Source of the DNA: Candidatus Ozemibacter sibiricus
Lineage (GTDB): Bacteria; Muiribacteriota; Ozemobacteria; Ozemobacterales; Ozemobacteraceae
Direction: 5' to 3'
DNA length: 64,000 nucleotides
Assembly (NCBI GenBank): GCA_003327425.1
Contig: QOQW01000012.1
Span: 115,083-179,082 of the forward strand
Of this stretch, positions 19,941-28,613 are shown piece after piece. The position numbers were made by a program, and so were the translations under genes. The notes under the pieces are model-generated. The model worked only from the letters and a program-made list of their open reading frames with translations, made no database searches and was not told the origin of the DNA. The first letter of the stretch is position 1. Every line of letters starts with the position of its first letter.

Positions 19941-20035
19941 CGACCGAAGGTTGGTCGGTCGACCGGCGCCACCATGCCCCTGCCCTGGGCCTGGACCGCC
20001 GGGCCGCGGCGACGAACCCGCGGACCGCCGCCTGA

Positions 20036-21829
20036 TCAGGGGCGGCCCAGCTGGCGTTTGAGCTTCTGGAACTCCGCGATGCGCTTGGGATCGGTTTCGA
20101 CGGCGAGGCCGAAGGCGATCTCGGTGCGGGCCCGATCGGGCTGACTGGTTGCGAACAGGCGGGCGAGCACGAGCCGGGCTTCGCCGTTGTTGGGATTGCT
20201 GGCGATGGCGCCTTCCGCCTCTTTCTGGGCGCGCTCGGTGTCGCCGCGTTCCAGGTTGACCAGGGCGGAGAACGACAGGGCCTGGCTGTGGTCGGGGGTG
20301 CGGCGCAGAGCTTCGTTGAGATGCTCGGCGGCCTCCTCGAGGTTGCCCTGGTGGTAGGCGAGCCGGGCCAGGGAGTAGTAGGCCTCGGGCACGTTGGGGT
20401 CGAGCCGGATGGTCTCGCGCAGGAACAGTCGGGCGCCTTCCAGATCGCCCAGACGCGACAGCTCGAGGGCGGTGCGGTATTGCAGGCGGATGTCATTGGG
20501 GTTGAGCATGGCCTGCCGTTTCAGCTCGTCGATCCGGCTGTCGGGGCGGCCCTCGGAACCGGCCTCGTTGGCGGCCTTGCGGGCGGCCAGGGCGGCCCGC
20601 AGGTTGGCCATGGCGGCTTGCTGCTCCTGCTGCAGGCGGGCCTGATAGGCGTTGTACTGGTGCTCGCGGTGGAGGATCGCCTGGCACTCGCGGTCGATTC
20701 GCTCGGCATCTTCCTTGAGCCGGGGATCCCGGATCTTGGGGATCAGAGGTCGGATCAGCTTTTGCGCCTTGGCGAAATCGCCGTTGGCGAAATGGAAGAA
20801 GGCTTTGAAGAATTCCTGTTCGATCGACGTTCCCTTCTCTTTGAGATACTGTTCGATGGCATACATGGTGCCGCGATCCTCGCGGCCGAGCAGGGACCGA
20901 TCCATCGTCACGGACGAGCGGAAGAACTTGAAGGCGAGGTCGAGGCGGCCCTGGTCTTTGGCGTCGAGGGCGGCCTCGAAGAAGATGTAGGGCAGGAAGG
21001 GGTTGAGGGCATAGAATTTCTCGAGTTCGGCGACCGCCTCTTCGAGTTTCTTCGATTTCTTCAGAATCTGATAGAAAAAATAGAACGGCGAGGAATTCTT
21101 GGGATCGAGGGCCATGGCGGCCTTGATGGCCTTGGCCGCATTGGCGTAATCACCGACTTCGTAATAGAGGGTGCCCAGTTGAAACTGGTACTGGAAGCTC
21201 TTGGCGTGGTAGAGGTCGCCTTGCTCGCGGAGTTTGTCGACGTCTTTGGCGTTGCGGGCCAGACGCATCAGCTTGAGGATCTCGATGTAGGGCTCTTCCC
21301 GCGTGGGATCGAGCGCGAGCACCTCTTTGAAGAGTTTGAGGGCGCCCGGCAGATCGTTGAGGCCCAGCGAGCAGCGAGCAGCCCCCAGCTTGACCTTGAC
21401 CATCATGGGTTTGCCGAGCGGGGCGGTGGCCAGATCGAGATAGAGGGTGCGGGCTTTCTCATACTCGAGCATGGTTTCATACAAATAGGCGAGGGAGTAT
21501 CCGAACGTCACGTCCCGCTTTTTGGCCAGCGCCCGTTCAAAGGCCGCGGCAGCGGCCGGAAAATCCTTGAGGCCGGCGTAGGCGAAACCCAGCAACGACT
21601 GCACGGTGGGGTCGTCCGACGACTGGATCGGCGCGAGATGCTGCAGCATCTCCTCGAAATGGTTCTTCTCGAAGGCGACCTTGGCCAGGCGAATCAGCGT
21701 GGCCTGGTCGGGAGGTCGCTCGCCGGTGGGCACCGGCTTGGTGGGCGTGGGCTTCCATGGGGTGTAGACCACCAGGAAGGCAGCTACCACCAGGATGAGG
21801 AGCAGAAGGGGAATTTTCAAGCCATCCAT
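20036..21829 (-). CDS. Membrane-anchored tetratricopeptide repeat protein
   Basis: N-terminal TM IPLLLLILVVAAFLVVYT; many TPR units. Confidence 0.85.
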   Translation of the reverse strand: MDGLKIPLLLLILVVAAFLVVYTPWKPTPTKPVPTGERPPDQATLIRLAKVAFEKNHFEEMLQHLAPIQSSDDPTVQSLLGFAYAGLKDFPAAAAAFERALAKKRDVTFGYSLAYLYETMLEYEKARTLYLDLATAPLGKPMMVKVKLGAARCSLGLNDLPGALKLFKEVLALDPTREEPYIEILKLMRLARNAKDVDKLREQGDLYHAKSFQYQFQLGTLYYEVGDYANAAKAIKAAMALDPKNSSPFYFFYQILKKSKKLEEAVAELEKFYALNPFLPYIFFEAALDAKDQGRLDLAFKFFRSSVTMDRSLLGREDRGTMYAIEQYLKEKGTSIEQEFFKAFFHFANGDFAKAQKLIRPLIPKIRDPRLKEDAERIDRECQAILHREHQYNAYQARLQQEQQAAMANLRAALAARKAANEAGSEGRPDSRIDELKRQAMLNPNDIRLQYRTALELSRLGDLEGARLFLRETIRLDPNVPEAYYSLARLAYHQGNLEEAAEHLNEALRRTPDHSQALSFSALVNLERGDTERAQKEAEGAIASNPNNGEARLVLARLFATSQPDRARTEIAFGLAVETDPKRIAEFQKLKRQLGRP

Positions 21830-22114
21830 GGGGAAAAGCTACCATACCTGTGCCCGGGGAGCAAGAATGGCGCGGTGTTTTGACCGGGCCGGCCGGGGGG
21901 AAGTCGCGCATGGACTGGGCGAGCGGCTGATGGCGCAACCTCTCGCGAGACGAGACCCCGGCGAACCTCCTCAGGACCTGGCGGCCGTCCATGGTCGGCG
22001 AATCCACTGGAAGGGCCGTCGACTCTTCGAGATTGGCTCGCGACAGCCGATAGGTTGAAAGACGAAGTGCAGAACCCCGGCGAAGGATGCCGGCGGGTGG
22101 AGAAGGAGCAGACG

Positions 22115-22501
22115 ATGAAGTTCGAGATCCGGGTCGATGACAAGCGGGAAGACGCCGTTTCCGAAGGGGCCGAGAACACCAGCCTGCAGGTCTATTCCGG
22201 CGAGGTGTCGATCGACATCGGCCAGGTGCTGGCGGCCAATCAGGCTTTGCTCAAGAACGTCAACCGCCGCCTCGAAGAGATGGAAACCCGCCTGCGTTCG
22301 TTGGAAGGGGTGATCGAACGACAGGCCCAGGCCCTGCAAACAGCCATTCCCCAATATCTCATGCTGGCAGCTCCCCCGCGCGAGGTGAAGCCGTGGCGAC
22401 CGGCCGCTCCACCCCTGGATGACGCCTATTTCGCGAAATTCTCCTTGTTCGAACGGTGGTTCCAGCCATACAAGATGCGGCGGCGCGCGGCCGAGGTCTG
22501 A
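22115..22501 (+). CDS. Hypothetical coiled-coil protein
   Basis: RBS GAAGGAG upstream of ATG 22115; LLKNVNRRLEEMETRLRSLEGVIERQ. Confidence 0.6.
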   Translation: MKFEIRVDDKREDAVSEGAENTSLQVYSGEVSIDIGQVLAANQALLKNVNRRLEEMETRLRSLEGVIERQAQALQTAIPQYLMLAAPPREVKPWRPAAPPLDDAYFAKFSLFERWFQPYKMRRRAAEV

Positions 22502-22554
22502 GCCGTACGGCGCGGCCGGCCTAGGGAGGCCGGCCTGGGGACAAAGCGAGAGGC

Positions 22555-22590
22555 GAAGGCCATCCTTTCCTCGACGGAAGGATGGCCTTC
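22555..22590 (+). terminator. Terminator-like hairpin (GAAGGCCATCCTT...AAGGATGGCCTTC)
   Basis: 13-bp inverted repeat downstream of the 22115-22501 CDS; a second palindrome GGCCGGCC...GGCCGGCC at 22514-22535. Confidence 0.5.
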
Positions 22591-22846
22591 TCGCATGAAG
22601 GGAAACCACGGGTTCGGACGAGGTCGTTCGGGTGCCAATGCGGTGGGAAGGATGGCGACTCCCGGTGGCCCACAACGGGCGGTTCGGCCGCTCGACCTGG
22701 CCGGGCCCGTTCGCGCTGGATCGGCCCGAGAAAAGATATTTACAGGGCCTGATTTGTCGATGGCGGCCCGACCCCGTCTGCTTTCGGGGACGGCGCCTGG
22801 GGGCGAAGTCTGCCCGACCGGCGTTCAGTCTGGGTTGAACCCAGGG

Positions 22847-23014
22847 TCAGGCGGTTTCTTCGTCGACGAGGACGATGTCCTTGAGGGTGTCGAGCTTGGC
22901 GGTGCCCGCCTGCAGAGAGACGAAATACTGGCACGTCTCGCACTCGGATTTGTTGTAGACGTCCCAGCAGAAGCGCTTGTGGGGGGGACATTCGAGGGTG
23001 GTGGGCGTGGTCAT
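22847..23014 (-). CDS. Small Cys-rich protein (55 aa)
   Basis: MTTPTTLECPPHKRFCWDVYNKSECETCQYF...; start overlaps upstream TPR gene stop (ATGA). Confidence 0.55.
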   Translation of the reverse strand: MTTPTTLECPPHKRFCWDVYNKSECETCQYFVSLQAGTAKLDTLKDIVLVDEETA

Positions 23015-23379
23015 GCGATTCCTCCGTGTTTCATGCCGAACAGCGAGAGATGGCGTGAGGGGGGCGGGGAGCCATACCCCGGGTTGACCACGGTCTCCCG
23101 CAGTTCGTGATCGAGATCGAGAGCTTCCATCAGATCGTTCATGTATTCGGGTTTCAGCCATACGGCGCGCTGCCAGGCGCGAATGGCTTCATCGGTCTGG
23201 CCCTGCATGGCCAGGGCGACTCCCAGGTTGAAATGCGCTTGCGGCAGGACGGGGCAGACCCGCACGGCCTCCTGGTAGGCCGCGATCGCCTCGCTGACCC
23301 GACCAGCGGCTTCCAGGTCGAGGCCGCGCTGGAAGTGCCGCATGCCTTCGCTCTCGAAGCGTTCCTGATCTCGTTCCAT
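23011..23379 (-). CDS. Small TPR protein
   Basis: GLDLEAAGRVSEAIAAYQEAVRVCPVLPQAHFNLGVALAMQGQTDEAIRAW. Confidence 0.8.
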   Translation of the reverse strand: MERDQERFESEGMRHFQRGLDLEAAGRVSEAIAAYQEAVRVCPVLPQAHFNLGVALAMQGQTDEAIRAWQRAVWLKPEYMNDLMEALDLDHELRETVVNPGYGSPPPSRHLSLFGMKHGGIA

Positions 23380-23546
23380 GACACTCCAGATAGTTCATCG
23401 GCGTGCGCTGCTCCAAGTCGAAGAGCCCATAGTATACCATGTATGCACAACTTCTACAATGTTCGAGCCGTCTTTTTTCGCCAGGGACTTCCTATTTCGA
23501 GGGAAATCCGCTAATTTTAGGCAGCTTATTTCCAGGGGAGGAAGCC

Positions 23547-24077
23547 ATGATCAAAAAGTATCGCGGGCAGGGGCCGACCATTCATCCATCGGTCTTCCTG
23601 GCCGAGACCGCCGTCGTCATCGGCAACGTCGAAATCGAGGAGAACGCCAGTCTCTGGTATGGGGTGACCGTGCGCGGCGACATCAACCGGGTGCGCATCG
23701 GCCGAGACACGAACATCCAGGAACAGACGGTGATCCATGTCGATCGCTCGCCGGAAGATGGCAGCGATTACGGAGCGACCATCATCGGCGAGCGGGTGAC
23801 GGTGGGGCACCGCGCCCTGCTGCACGCCTGCAAGATCGGCAACGATTGCCTGATCGGCATGGGGGCCATCATCCTTTCAGGGGCCGAGATCGGCGAAGGG
23901 TCGATCGTCGGGGCCGGGGCCCTCGTGCGCGAGAACCAGAAGATTCCACCGCGCTCCCTGGTCGTCGGGCTGCCCGCGACCATCAAGGGCGGAGTCTCCG
24001 ACGAGCGGCTCGCGCAGATCAAGGAATCGGCCAGGCACTACATGGATCTGGCCTGGGAGTACAAGAAAGCGGGTTGA
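23547..24077 (+). CDS. Gamma-class carbonic anhydrase / LbH hexapeptide protein
   Basis: Left-handed beta-helix hexapeptides; SLWYGVTVRGDINRVRIG, IQEQTVIHVD, VGHRALLHAC. Confidence 0.9.
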   Translation: MIKKYRGQGPTIHPSVFLAETAVVIGNVEIEENASLWYGVTVRGDINRVRIGRDTNIQEQTVIHVDRSPEDGSDYGATIIGERVTVGHRALLHACKIGNDCLIGMGAIILSGAEIGEGSIVGAGALVRENQKIPPRSLVVGLPATIKGGVSDERLAQIKESARHYMDLAWEYKKAG

Positions 24078-24086
24078 TCAGACGGC

Positions 24087-24119
24087 GGGCCCCACGGGTT
24101 GGCAAGGTGGGGCCCCGAA
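24087..24119 (+). terminator. Terminator-like hairpin (GGGCCCCAC...GTGGGGCCC)
   Basis: Inverted repeat just after the gamma-CA stop codon. Confidence 0.5.
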
Positions 24120-24200
24120 CGGCAGAGCGGTGCTGGTTGAGGGTCGTCCGCCGGGCATCGGCGGCCGGGCCGCCGTCCGGCGGCCCGCCTGGCGCGCGGG

Positions 24201-24935
24201 TCAGCCGTGGCGGGCGGCGATGCGGATGGCCCGATCGGGAACCGCCGGGCAGGCGGCGCAACAGGCGCCGCACCCGCAGCAGCGCTCCGGATCGATCACG
24301 GGCGGGCCGTCGGGGGCGGGCAGCGCCACCGCCCGAAAGCGGGTCGGACAAGCCGTCAGGCAGGCCGTGCAGGAGATTCCCGCCCGGCGCAGACAGCGCT
24401 CTGCCGCCACCTCGGCCAGTCCGATGCGCCAGGGGGGCGGCTCCGCGGCCGGACTGGCTGGTGAAGCCGAGCCTGAGCTGCCGGTAGGGCAGGGGGCCGG
24501 TGCGGGAATGGTCTGGCCCGGAGGGGCATGGCCCGGCAGGATCAGGGCAAGAGATGCCACATTCTCTGGTCGCGGTCCTGGCAGGTGCAGGGCGCCGGTC
24601 GGACAGGCGCGGACGCAGGGGAGATCGGCGCACATCCGGCACCAGGTCTCGGGAGGCTGGATCTGCGGGGTTCCTTCATCGAATGACCCCGGTCGCAAGA
24701 CGGGCCGGATGGCGAAGAAGGGGCAGGCTTGCCGGCAGGCGCCGCAGCGGGTGCAGAGTTCCATGAACCGCCCTTCGGCCACAGCGCCGGGGGGCCGGAT
24801 CACCTCGGGGAAGGCCTTCTCGACAACGTCGAGCCAATCGCCGAGCAGGTCGTAGAACAAGGAGGCGATGGCCCGCCAGCTCTCGCGGAAGAAGGCCGCC
24901 CGCGTGAGCCGTTTCGGCGGAGGCGGCTCTTTCAT
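24201..24935 (-). CDS. Multi-cluster 4Fe-4S ferredoxin (NapF/NapG-like)
   Basis: CTRCGACRQACP, CRMCADLPCVRACP, CTACLTACP, CCGCGACCAACP. Confidence 0.85.
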   Translation of the reverse strand: MKEPPPPKRLTRAAFFRESWRAIASLFYDLLGDWLDVVEKAFPEVIRPPGAVAEGRFMELCTRCGACRQACPFFAIRPVLRPGSFDEGTPQIQPPETWCRMCADLPCVRACPTGALHLPGPRPENVASLALILPGHAPPGQTIPAPAPCPTGSSGSASPASPAAEPPPWRIGLAEVAAERCLRRAGISCTACLTACPTRFRAVALPAPDGPPVIDPERCCGCGACCAACPAVPDRAIRIAARHG

Positions 24936-25110
24936 CGTAGGAAAGGGGCGGCAACCCTGAACCGGCGCGGAAGGCCGGTCATGCTGCGTGGGCCGTGGCG
25001 GCGGGCGCCGATCGGCAGAAGGTGGGGGCAGGGGACCACCGCCGAAGATGGGACAGGCAGCACCGAGGGGCGGGCGCCGTCGATCGGCAGAAGGTGGTGG
25101 CGAGGGGCGT

Positions 25111-26328
25111 TCATCCCTGGTGACGCACCCACAACAGAGGCAGCCGGGTTCCGGGTTGGATGTGGGTGTCGGGGGGGATGCCGATCAAACCATCGCAGGT
25201 GGTGAGGCTGCGCAAGATGCCCGATCCGGATTCGGGGAAGGGTGTGGCGAGAGGAAGCCCCTGGGGGCCCGGGGAAAGCCTCACGGCGAGCACCTGGAAC
25301 CGCTGCCGATCGGGCAGGACCTCGCTCTGGACATCGACGATCCAGGGGGGCGTGGCGAGAGGATCCGCGAAGCCAGCCAGACGACGGACGGCAGGGAGGG
25401 CGAACAAGACCGCGGTGACGAAGGCGGCCACCGGATTCCCTGGCAGGCATAGCACCGGGCGATCGTGCCAGAGGCCGAAGGCCGTCGGGCGACCGGGCTT
25501 GAGGTGCACCCGCTCGAACAGGAAGCGAACACCCAGCTCGCGCAGGGTCGGCCGGCTCAGATCGGCTTCGCTATTGGAGGCGCCACCGATGGTGATCAGC
25601 AAGTCCCAGGGGGGGAGGCGTTCCAGCATGCGGCGGACGACCTCGCCGCGATCGGGCAGATGGGGCAGGGGGTCGACCCGTGCTCCTGCCTGGCGCAACA
25701 GCGCGGTAAGCAGATGGGTATTGCACTCGTGGCGCTGCCAGTCGGCGCGAGGGCGCGTGGGCGGGCGGACCAGCTCGTTGCCGGTCGACAGCACCAGCAC
25801 GCGCGGGGGACGGCCGACGCGGAGGCGGTGGCGGCCCACCGAGGCCAGACGGGCCAGCAGCGGGGCGTCGAGCCGCGTGCCGACCTCTGCCACCACATCG
25901 CCGGGGCGGGTGTCTTCCCCCGCCTCGCGAATGTTGTGACCGGCCGGCCAGCGGCCGCGCGGGAAGACCACCTGCCCGCGCCGACGGCAATGCTCCTCGG
26001 CCGCGACGCACCAGGCCCAGTCGGGAACGGGCTGACCGGTCAGCACGCGCCGCGTTCGGCCGTCGATCCGTGCCGGATCGGGGTGGTCGGGTTCGAGCAG
26101 CAGGTAGCCATCCGGGCGTGACCCGTCATTGGGCAGCACGTACCCATCCATGGCCGAGTTGCGCACGGGGGGAACCAGGCAGGTCGCTACCACCCGTTCG
26201 GCCGCGGCCCGACCCAGGGCATGGGCCAGCAGCACGGTCTGGGGAGGCAGAGGGACGAGGCGGTCGAGGAGCAGGTGCCGCGCCTCGTCGAGCGGGATCG
26301 GCGGAGGGGAAGAAGGCGCAGATGACAT
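25111..26328 (-). CDS. moeA: Molybdopterin molybdenumtransferase (MoeA family), copy 1
   Basis: RNSAMDGYVL, VLSTGNELV, ITIGGAS, HLKPGRPTAFG, LPGNPVAAF. Confidence 0.88.
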   Translation of the reverse strand: MSSAPSSPPPIPLDEARHLLLDRLVPLPPQTVLLAHALGRAAAERVVATCLVPPVRNSAMDGYVLPNDGSRPDGYLLLEPDHPDPARIDGRTRRVLTGQPVPDWAWCVAAEEHCRRRGQVVFPRGRWPAGHNIREAGEDTRPGDVVAEVGTRLDAPLLARLASVGRHRLRVGRPPRVLVLSTGNELVRPPTRPRADWQRHECNTHLLTALLRQAGARVDPLPHLPDRGEVVRRMLERLPPWDLLITIGGASNSEADLSRPTLRELGVRFLFERVHLKPGRPTAFGLWHDRPVLCLPGNPVAAFVTAVLFALPAVRRLAGFADPLATPPWIVDVQSEVLPDRQRFQVLAVRLSPGPQGLPLATPFPESGSGILRSLTTCDGLIGIPPDTHIQPGTRLPLLWVRHQG

Positions 26329-26370
26329 GGTGGATCGGATGGGATAGTATACCATGCAAGGAGAACCCGT

Positions 26371-27585
26371 ATGGACGCCACCCCGCGCAGCATTCGCCCC
26401 CACATCGCCCTGTTCGGCCGCCGCAATGTCGGCAAATCGTCGCTGATCAACGCCCTGACCGGGCAGAAGATCGCGCTCGTCTCCGACACCCCCGGTACGA
26501 CGACCGACCCGGTCTACAAGAACATGGAACTGCTGCCGCTGGGCCCGGTCGTCTTGATCGACACCGCCGGTCTCGACGATGTCGGCGATCTCGGCCGGCT
26601 GCGGGTCGAAGCCTCGCGACAGGTGTTGCGCCGCACCGATCTGGCCCTGGTCGTGCTCGAGCCAGGCCCGAGTCTGCAGGAGACCGAGCGCGAGCTGCTC
26701 GACACCTTGCGCCACGGGCGGACCCCCTTCCTCGTTGTGGTCAACAAATGCGATACGGGCGAGATTCCCGCATCGCTGCGACAGGAACTGGCCAGCCTCG
26801 GCCTGACGCCCATTCCCGTCAGCGCCGTCACCGGCGCCGGCATCGAGGAGCTGCGGGCTCGCCACATCCAGAACAAACTGAAGGATTTCGATGCCGGAAC
26901 CATTTTAGGCGATCTGGTGCAGCCGGGCGATGTGGTCATCCTGGTGGTGCCGATCGATCTCGCCGCGCCCAAAGGGCGGCTGATCCTGCCCCAGGTTCAG
27001 ACCATCCGCGACCTGCTCGATGCCGACTGCATCTCGATCGTGGCCAAGGAGCGGGAGCTGCGGGCGGCCCTCGACGCGTTGAAACGACCGCCCGCCCTGG
27101 TCGTCACCGATTCCCAGGCCTTCCACAAGGTGGCCGGCGATGTGCCGCGCGGGGTGCCGTTCACCAGCTTCTCGGTCTTGTTCGCCCGCTACAAGGGCGA
27201 TCTCAACGCCTACCTGGAGGGCATCCGCTCGCTGCGGCATCTCAAGCCCGGGTCGCGCATCCTGGTCGCCGAGAGTTGCACTCACCACCAGGTGGCCGAC
27301 GACATCGGGCGGGTCAAGATCCCCCGCTGGATGCGCCAGGCCTATGGCGGCGACCTGCAGTTCGAGTTCTGCCAGGGCGCCGCCCTGCCGGCCGATCTCC
27401 GTTCGTTCCAGCTCGTGGTGCAGTGCGGCGGTTGCATGGTCAACCGGCGGACCGTCCTCGATCATATCGCCGCTTGCCAGGCCGCCGGCGTGCCCATCAC
27501 CAACTACGGCATCCTGATCGCCCACCTGCACGGCGTGCTGGAAGAGGCCATCAAACCGTTCGGTCTCACGCTCGATCAGGGTTGA
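26371..27585 (+). CDS. hydF: [FeFe] hydrogenase H-cluster maturation GTPase HydF
   Basis: G1 GRRNVGKSSLINAL, DTPGTTTDPVYK, DTAG; C-terminal ESCTHH...QCGGCM cluster site. Confidence 0.93.
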   Translation: MDATPRSIRPHIALFGRRNVGKSSLINALTGQKIALVSDTPGTTTDPVYKNMELLPLGPVVLIDTAGLDDVGDLGRLRVEASRQVLRRTDLALVVLEPGPSLQETERELLDTLRHGRTPFLVVVNKCDTGEIPASLRQELASLGLTPIPVSAVTGAGIEELRARHIQNKLKDFDAGTILGDLVQPGDVVILVVPIDLAAPKGRLILPQVQTIRDLLDADCISIVAKERELRAALDALKRPPALVVTDSQAFHKVAGDVPRGVPFTSFSVLFARYKGDLNAYLEGIRSLRHLKPGSRILVAESCTHHQVADDIGRVKIPRWMRQAYGGDLQFEFCQGAALPADLRSFQLVVQCGGCMVNRRTVLDHIAACQAAGVPITNYGILIAHLHGVLEEAIKPFGLTLDQG

Positions 27586-27750
27586 TGGGAAGGCTGGCCC
27601 GCGCCCGAGCAGGCGCGCCCTGGCGCGGGAATCCGTGGACGAAGCCGCGGCGGACGGCGGGCGGCAGGCCCCCCGACCTGGGGCTCAATCTCACCTTCGC
27701 GCGGCAGCCGCGGCGCGCCTGGGGGGAGCCGGTTCGGCTCGCTTCAGACC

Positions 27751-28599
27751 TCAGACCAGGGTGGCGAGAGCGATCGGCTGGGCGGTGATCTGCCCCTTGG
27801 GGTCGCGGATGAGGCGGGCGGCGACGACCTCCGGATCGTGGGTGAAGAAGAGGGCGCCGTTCCGGGCGACCAGGTCTTCGAGCAGGGCTCGCTTTTCATC
27901 GATGAGTTGCTCGGGGAAGCGATCATAGCCCATGGTGATGGCGGTTCGCACCCAGGGCGCCGCCGGGATCAGATCGGAGACGAAGACGAGCGGCCCGGAC
28001 GGCAGGTGCAGCGTCGACAGCAGCAGGCCGGGGGTGTGACCGTGCGAGAACGAGAAGGTGACGAGCGGGCTCAGATCGGGGCGGCCGTCGTCGGCGACCA
28101 GGGTCAGCCGGCCTGAGCGTTCGAGCAGGTCGTTGATGGCGGGAATGTAGCTGGCCTTGTCGCGCGGGTGCGGTTGTCGAGCCCGCGCCCATTGCGTGCG
28201 GCCCACGTAGAACCGGGCCTTGGGGAAGAGCAGCCGGGGCGTGCCATCGACCATCTCGACGAGGCCGCCGGCGTGGTCGAAGTGCAGGTGCGAGAGCACG
28301 ACGGCATCGATCTGCTCATGACCGATGCCGATCTTCTGCAGGTTGGCCAGCAGCACGTGCTCGGGCGGGGTGACGCCGAAGCGTTCCTTGAGCTTGTCGT
28401 CGAAGAAATTGCCGATGCCGGTCTCGAACAGGAGGCGCCGCCCGTCGTCGGTTTCGACGAGCAGGGCGCGGCAGGCCAGGGTGATGCGGTTGCGCTCGTC
28501 AGGCGGCGACCAGCTCTTCCACAGGTCGCGCGGGGCGTTGCCATACATCGCCCCGCCGTCCAGGCGTTGCTGGTTCCCTTCGATGGCGTGCAGCCGCAT
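27751..28599 (-). CDS. MBL-fold metallo-hydrolase
   Basis: VVLSHLHFDHAGG, FSHGHTPG, FVSDLIPA. Confidence 0.9.
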   Translation of the reverse strand: MRLHAIEGNQQRLDGGAMYGNAPRDLWKSWSPPDERNRITLACRALLVETDDGRRLLFETGIGNFFDDKLKERFGVTPPEHVLLANLQKIGIGHEQIDAVVLSHLHFDHAGGLVEMVDGTPRLLFPKARFYVGRTQWARARQPHPRDKASYIPAINDLLERSGRLTLVADDGRPDLSPLVTFSFSHGHTPGLLLSTLHLPSGPLVFVSDLIPAAPWVRTAITMGYDRFPEQLIDEKRALLEDLVARNGALFFTHDPEVVAARLIRDPKGQITAQPIALATLV

Positions 28600-28613
28600 G
28601 GTGGCATCCTCCT

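Noticed and set aside
23428-26355. Shared ATAGTATACCATG at about 23431 and 26344 as a novel regulatory motif
   Set aside because: Most simply -10 promoter elements near gene starts; two occurrences are not enough to claim a regulator site.
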